A DNA stretch of 42,146 bases, taken from Phaeoceros laevis. Its lineage: Eukaryota; Anthocerotophyta; Anthocerotopsida; Notothyladales. Of this stretch, positions 37,562-42,146 are shown piece by piece. The stretch covers positions 53,225 through 95,370 of the forward strand of contig JBNGIQ010009189.1 in the NCBI GenBank assembly GCA_049999765.1, in the 5' to 3' direction. Every line of letters starts with the position of its first letter. Positions within the stretch are counted from its first letter, which is position 1. The notes under the pieces are model-generated. The model was given only the letters and a program-made list of their open reading frames with translations. It had not been told where the DNA came from and did no database searches. Position numbers and translations under genes: made by a program.

Positions 37562-37999
37562 TCAGGGACGGGACACAAAGAGCTCCTGCAGATTTGTGCC
37601 CACATTCGGAATCCGCCCAGTGAGCCCGTTCCTGGACAGATGCAGGTGCGAGAGATTGGTGAGACTCTCCACTGCCGCAGGTATGACGCCGCTGAGCAGG
37701 TTCCCTACCAGACTAAGCTCCTCCAGGCTGCGCAACTGGCCGATGGTGGCAGAGATGCTGCCCGTGAAGCGATTTACCTGCCCAAATCCACCATCAGCGC
37801 ATGTCACCCCCTCCCAGCGTCCGCAGGGACTGTTGTCACTGCTGTTGCTGCTACTGCTCTCGTCCCAGCTGCCCAAGTTGCTACACCCCGCTGAATCCAG
37901 TTGCTGCTTGAAGCCAAGCAGAACTGCAAAATCCGAGGGCAAAGCCGCTACAGCTGCCAGCTTCAGAATGAGGAGGAAGCAGACCAAGATTTGAGCCAT
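37562..37999 (-). pseudogene. LRR receptor-like kinase, 5' fragment only
   Basis: Starts MAQILVCFLLILKLAAVAALP, a clear signal peptide. Next is the plant LRR N-terminal cap: FAVLLGFKQQLDSAGCSNLGSW, a Ser/Asn-rich insert and PCGRWEGVTCADGG. Two complete LRRs follow (LRSLEELSLVGNLLSGVIP, LTNLSHLHLSRNGLTGRIP) and a third begins. The frame then stops at 37562, directly after NLQELFVSRP. No transmembrane or kinase part follows on the minus strand before the gap. It is the complement of the damaged receptor at the left edge, which lacks exactly this N-terminal part, but the overlap is too small to say whether the two are paralogues. It lies wholly inside the candidate TIR element. Confidence 0.75.
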
Positions 38000-38381
38000 G
38001 GTTCTGCCCAAGGTTCTTCAGCTGCTACGCCGCGACACACCTGCCTGTAGGGCATCCGGAATTGATTACTTACTTGTCATGGTCCGCATGCATTCAGTAT
38101 GTTCAAGGCTACTGCTGGAGCAACGAATTGATGCTCTCATTATGGCGAGCGGTGGCCAGAAGCGCAATACATCTCCTGCTCAGCCCGGGGAAAATGGAAA
38201 TCCGCCGCCAACTAGTGGCCAGTCCGGGACAGCCATTCCGAGGATTTCGACATCGGGCAGTTGGCGGCAAGCGCAGTTGGTCCCGAACTGCAAAGATTTG
38301 ATTATTTTTTTGCGAACCTCGCGAGATTCAGCACGAACCCAACTGCTCGGTTCATGACGAACTGCCAGTCCGAAGAGGTCC

Positions 38382-39037
38382 TAAAACAGTTTGGTGATTA
38401 CGGTCTGGGAAGTGCATGTGCAAGTGCAGTACCCCGAAGTACATCTGAAGGTTCCACAATGCCCTGATTTCTTTGAGCTTTTTGAGCTGCGTTTGTGTGA
38501 CATAATTCGTCGGTGGGAACAAGGTTCCCAGGTAGTGATCAATTACCTCTAAGATCTGAAGTCCTTCCAAAGTACACCCGAGGGCCCTCCACCAGTGTTG
38601 ATGTATCAGGTCACCCTGTGGTCTCAGGCCTTGCAGAAGACTTGTCTGTTCCAAGTGTAAGACACATCAAACTCCTCAGACGTCCGTGGTGCAACTTGAG
38701 GTCATCTTGTGCTGTGATTGACCTTGGTGTCTTTCTTGGCAGGAAAGGGAGACTAAGATTCCGCACGCCTTATGGTGTGTGGTGAAAGGCCTGGGTCCCA
38801 TATAAGCAAGGGCGTCTACATCTACAGGTACGATGCTCTTTCCTAAGTCTCTTGAAATCCTGACAGCACTAGTTACGTACCTGTTGTGAAACTGCTGCGC
38901 AGCAATTGACTGTTGCTTGATGTTGAATGTTGACCTTGGTGAGAGTCTTGGGATTTGTACAAAAGATTACTTCATTACTTCCGCTATGGGCGTTCTTGTG
39001 TGGAACCTTGCGTGTGGTTGGAATCGTGTGCAATATC
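38382..39037. other. Intergenic, unassigned
   Basis: The minus-strand frame 38352-38654 (LEGLQILEVIDHYLGTLFPP..., 100 codons) has a protein-like composition but no domain I recognise, and it overlaps the TIR element end. Nothing else is supported. Confidence 0.3.
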
Positions 39038-39061
39038 ACTAGCTATGCATGCATAGCTAGT
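39038..39061. repeat. 24-bp perfect palindrome
   Basis: The half-site ACTAGCTATGCA is followed immediately by its exact complement, with no spacer. It falls at the point where the 2OG oxygenase pseudogene frame loses similarity, so it may mark a rearrangement or insertion junction. Confidence 0.9.
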
Positions 39062-39629
39062 AAATTGCCCTGCCCCAGGGCTCCTGTCCGGCCCGGACTT
39101 CCAGCTCTCCGCCCTGGTTCACGACCTGGTTTTGTGGGAAGTTGGACGATGAGCGTGCCGAACATGCCGGGCTCCTTCTCCGTGTCGCGGTGGAGCTTGA
39201 AGTGGCCCCCGCGCTCGTAGTAGAGCAACTTGTACGGCGTGGCCGCCAACTGGAGCGCGTCTGCGTCCAGGCCCAGCCTGCGCACTGCATCTGCAGCGAG
39301 CTTGGCACCAATTCAGTCAGGAAGTGAGTTTTCTGGAGGAGAGGAGAGACTTTGGCGCCGTCGACCTGCCATGCCTCCCGAACCGCTGTGTCTACTATGG
39401 TTGCCTTGCCGAGACCGTGCGGTGCTTGCTCGGAGATCTCCCGCAGCCTGAAAGCGTCGTCGTGCGAGAGAGGGAGGCGAAGCTCACCCAATCCTTCCAC
39501 CCACAGGGAGGTTGGGAGGTCATACTGTGTGCCATCGCTCTCTCCAAAGCATGCGGAAGTGCCGGCTGCTTCGTCCGCGTCACCATTCCACAGTGCGTCC
39601 ATAAGCTCAGCTTCCAGCGTAAAAGTCAT
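39062..39629 (-). pseudogene. 2OG-Fe(II) oxygenase, frameshifted and truncated
   Basis: Minus-strand similarity to the 2-oxoglutarate/Fe(II) dioxygenase family common in fungi and some plants. From MTFTLEAELMDALW it passes through LGELRLPLSHDDAFRLREISEQAPHG, KATIVDTAVREAWQVDGAKV and FLTELV. Near 39300 the frame shifts. The next frame gives LGLDADALQLAATPYKLLYY, then ERGGHFKLHRDTEKEPGMFG and TLIVQLPT. The iron-binding HxD is HRD. Near 39135 the frame shifts back to NQGGELEVRAGQEPWGR, and then the match ends. The distal iron-binding histidine and the 2-oxoglutarate arginine are missing. Two frameshifts and a lost C-terminus mean it cannot make an active enzyme. Sequencing error could explain single shifts but not the truncation. 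Confidence 0.65.
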
Positions 39630-40564
39630 GGCACTTCTTGAGAACACAAGTTTGAGGAAAGTTCACTGCGTGAGAGTGTGGCACCCAGGGTTTTAGAAGA
39701 CACTTCCAAGAACGAACTTGAAGTAACAGTCCAACAGTCAGTGGTTGGATCGGCTTCAGAACTGGAATACACTCCCCCTGCGACAGTTTGCTTGCTCCTT
39801 TTGCCCTCCACTTCCGCGATTTGTTTTTCCAGGCTCATGTGCATGAATTCCTCCTTTCCGTTTTTTCCTTCTCGTTGGCAAGCTGTCGATTAAGTGCTTC
39901 TATACTCTTGCTCCTCTCGAATATATTCTGGGCAAGCGTTTGGTTGTCTGCTGCTAGCTTGCGCAAAGCCTCATTCTCTTTCTCCAGCTGCTGAAGCTTG
40001 TGAGCGTGCTTCTTCCAATCTTCGTGACAGTGCTCGTGTTCTGCGCCCAGGTCAAATCCATACTTGGTGGCACTCGACTCATAAGCTTAGCCTTGTCCTT
40101 CACAGCTTTGCCATAGTCGCCTTTCACTCTCTGCAGCCGGCAGTTTGGGTCGTCAATCTGGCGTCGTTTGTCCCCAATCTGGCCCTGTAGTTCTTCAATC
40201 TGCCGCTTTTGGTCATCAATCTGTGACATCATTTTTGAGTTCATTCCGTCCCGGAGCGACACCGCGTTGACCATTAAGCTCTTTCTTCGTGAAATTTGCC
40301 ACAGGTGGAAAGATGAGCTCGAAGTTCTTCTGGAGCTCGCTCAGAGCCTAGATGACCTCTTCGGTCTTCTCACCCTTCTCCACCACCTTTCGCAACTCGG
40401 TGACGCTTTTGGTGGAGTCTTCACCTAAGTCCCCCAATTGCCTTGTCTTGAGCAGGGGAATGCCGGACGGCATTGTGGTAGCGGTTGCGCAGCGCAGAAA
40501 TTGCCGTTGACGCCTGCTTGATGAGCTCATGAGGTCCCGACTCTGATGATCCAACATAGCTCAT
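39626..40564 (-). pseudogene. Coiled-coil protein gene with several frameshifts
   Basis: Starts MSYVGSSESGPHELIKQAST at 40564, but that frame closes after about 47 codons unless spliced at 40430. Downstream pieces continue a heptad-rich protein in changing frames: KSVTELRKVVEKGEKTEEVI, a TAG, then ALSELQKNFELIFPPV. Next are DDQKRQIEELQGQIGDKRRQID, then WKKHAHKLQQLEKENEALRK and FERSKSIEALNRQLANEKEK, and finally MHMSLEKQIAEVEGKRSKQ. The alternation of Leu, Glu, Lys and Gln is that of a long coiled coil. I do not recognise a family. At least one stop and three frame changes need explaining, and no canonical intron removes all of them. Its last frame overlaps the start of the 2OG pseudogene by an ATGA, so the two may once have been one transcript. 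Confidence 0.5.
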
Positions 40565-41466
40565 GGCGCATTAATTGCTGCAGCATTCAAATTTCAAAGT
40601 GAGTGAAAGAGACCTATAGCTAGCTGTTCAGATGTCTACAGTATTTGTTCAGGACGCACAAGGAATACAAGATTTCAGAAAAACGGGGAGGGCTGCTGAC
40701 GTCCGAGGGTACAAGGCGCCACCAGTGACTAGTCTAGTAAAACCGGATTCGCTGGAAACATCCTCTGACCAGGTCCGCAATCCGGAAGTTTCTACTCACC
40801 TTCTTTCGAAGTTACCGCGGAACCTATCCGATTTTAGCATGAAGCTTGCAACTTGGACAAGAATGAGCTAGCTAGAATCCAGTTGTAGCAGGGCTGAAGA
40901 TGTCAAAAGGGTGGGCTCCACTCTTCCTGCGCTGGCCGTGGCCACACTGGCAGGAATCCACAGGTATGGGCACCGGTCCGGTACCGCGTATGACGGACCA
41001 AGTCACAAGCTTTGCTTCGGGCGGCAGCATCATGTAATAAGTAGTGTCAAGCACTGTCCATGCAGAGAGCTTTGCGTAGCTTTGAAGGTTCCCCCGCAGC
41101 ATGCGGCGCAAAGGAGGGCAAGCGACTTTTCAATTTGCGACCGAGTCTCTTTTCCAGGGGTGTTCAAAGGACCCACACGTCGTGAGGAGGCTAGTCCTCC
41201 GGCTGATCTGACCTCGACATCGGATAGTTCCTTGACCAGTGTAATAGAATTGAAAGCTTGTCCGATCCGGCCGATTTGATCATACATCCAATCCAACCTA
41301 GCTAGCTGGAGCCTGCAGAGCAAGCACTCAAATTTGTTTCTCTCTTGCAAGCGCAAAGTGACAGAGTTTGATGTGCTTCCGGACGACGGTGTGAATTGCA
41401 TTGGTGGAGGGAGGGACTAGCTATAGATCTAGATTCATGACGAGTTGGTGACTTCCAAGGTTGGGA
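40565..41466. other. Intergenic, with an unassigned minus-strand frame at 41030-41401
   Basis: The minus-strand frame from ATG 41401 reads as a helical protein (LQERNKFECLLCRLQLARLD, then QAFNSITLVKELSDVEVRS). Around 41110 a second minus frame (40872-41111) continues with LQSYAKLSAWTVLDTTYYMM. The two could be exons of one gene or a frameshifted relic upstream of the coiled-coil gene. I recognise no family. Confidence 0.3.
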
Positions 41467-42026
41467 ATGTCATCCAGGTTTTTCAATCAGGGTAGCAGTG
41501 GCAGTAGCTCTAGCAAGGCGGCGGATGCAGATCTCCAGCGGCCGCAGGCCAGGGTTGTGGTGGGACTAGACTTCGGAACCACCTTCTCCGGATTCGCGTT
41601 TGCTCACATTTCCAAGCCCAAGGAAGTGAACAAATTCGTGGAGTGGCCTGGAACAAGGGAGGCAGGTGTGCCGCGGTACTGCAAAACCCAGAGCAGCTCC
41701 TACTACCGCTACTGCGACGACGGGAGCTACCTGCTGAGCGCCTGGGGATGGCCGGCTCAGGTGGCCGACAAGGATGATGTCACGGCGGCTGCCAGAGCTG
41801 CCAAACATGGGGGGCAGCCGCTGGCCAACCGTTTCCTCACCAAATTCAAGCTTCACTTGGCCGGGGAAGACAACATCCGCGGCTCCGTACTGGGCCCTAG
41901 CACTGCAGACCCGCTGCCCCATGGTCTCACACCGGAGCTGGTGGTCACAGACTACCTCAGGGAGATGGGAACCCACATCATGAAGATCATCCAGCTCAGA
42001 TATGGCCAGCAGCTGGGCATCCAAGA
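41467..42026 (+). CDS. HSPA12-like Hsp70-family ATPase, first exon (partial)
   Basis: The first exon, starting MSSRFFNQGSSG, is about 187 codons and ends at the donor CAAGAG|GTACC at 42026. After a Ser/Ala-rich leader it shows VVVGLDFGTTFSGFAFAHI, the phosphate-1 loop of the actin/Hsp70 ATPase fold in the form typical of HSPA12 proteins. VEWPGTREAGVPRYCKTQ and LTKFKLHLAGED follow, then a helix (ELVVTDYLREMGTHIMKII). HSPA12-type proteins are distant Hsp70s lacking the usual substrate-binding domain. The remainder, with the phosphate-2 and adenosine motifs, lies beyond the window. The phase leaves two bases for the next exon. It may be a working gene, since this exon shows no lesion. Confidence 0.8.
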
Positions 42027-42146
42027 GGTACCTTGCCTTCCTACACCTAATTTCATGCGTTTCAAGATGACTTGACGTGTACACCTGTAGGTAGTCTTCA
42101 GAAGACTGTGCCACCTGGGGCTGCTTATAACTTGTAAGTTGAAATG
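42027..42146 (+). other. Intron of the HSPA12-like gene, running off the edge
   Basis: Begins with the donor GTACCTTGCC. No acceptor or second exon was recognised before the window ends. Confidence 0.6.

Larger units (their letters stand above)
37144..38381. mobile_element. Candidate Harbinger-like TIR element carrying an LRR-kinase gene fragment
   Basis: GGACCTCTTCGGACTGG at 37144-37160 is repeated as an exact inverted copy at 38365-38381. TAA lies directly outside both ends (37141-37143 and 38382-38384), matching a 3-bp Harbinger-type target duplication. Several CGAACTGC words cluster just inside both ends, in keeping with subterminal repeats. The interior contains a receptor-kinase 5' exon fragment and no visible transposase. 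A 100-bp assembly gap lies inside, so the interior is incomplete. This would be a Pack-type element that captured a host gene piece. Confidence 0.5.

Overview
The window is nuclear DNA from a streptophyte, most likely a charophyte-grade alga or an early-diverging land plant. It carries spliced genes with GT-AG introns of roughly 80-250 bp and plant-type versions of conserved eukaryotic genes: an FHA-TDP1 fusion, a U-box/WD40 PRP19, a plant-style J-protein, COX10, ING and RPF2. It also holds plant receptor-kinase and PPR relics. A 100-bp run of N marks it as a draft assembly. I cannot name the species.

Layout. 1-3039 (+): 3' part of an LRR receptor kinase with a damaged ectodomain and an intact kinase region. 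3049-3675 (+): C-terminal half of a Hint (hedgehog/intein) domain gene, apparently broken. 4633-7143 (-): cytosolic HSP90, divergent from a mitochondrial bL31-type ribosomal protein (7488-7739, +) across a 344-bp spacer with heat-shock-element-like sites. 7898-11235 (+): an OCRE/G-patch RNA-processing protein. 11690-12135 (-): a PPR relic. 12791-14035: a PIF/Harbinger-type foldback element with a second Harbinger-type MITE (13275-13562) inserted at its palindrome centre. 14039-16450: an AT-rich island ending in a tRNA-related, SINE-like sequence. 16532-17930 (+): RPF2. 18496-22248 (+): PRP19. 23046-24876 (-): COX10, divergent from ING (25284-26680, +). 27812-30872 (+): a long J-domain protein. 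31501-36400 (+): FHA-TDP1.

From 36.4 kb the character changes to decayed sequence. A third TIR element (37144-38381, with TAA target duplications) contains the 5' end of another LRR receptor kinase and the assembly gap. It is followed by a frameshifted 2OG-Fe(II) oxygenase (39062-39629, -) and a frameshifted coiled-coil gene (39626-40564, -). The first exon of an HSPA12-like Hsp70 ATPase (41467 onward, +) runs off the right edge.

The intact genes are housekeeping functions: protein folding, mitochondrial translation and heme A synthesis, ribosome biogenesis, splicing, chromatin reading and DNA repair. They do not form one pathway. The unusual content is in the three Harbinger-like elements, the Hint fragment and the cluster of pseudogenes at the right. 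Exon boundaries for HSP90, RPF2, PRP19, COX10, ING, the J-protein and TDP1 were placed by hand and keep an open frame throughout; those of the OCRE/G-patch gene are less certain.
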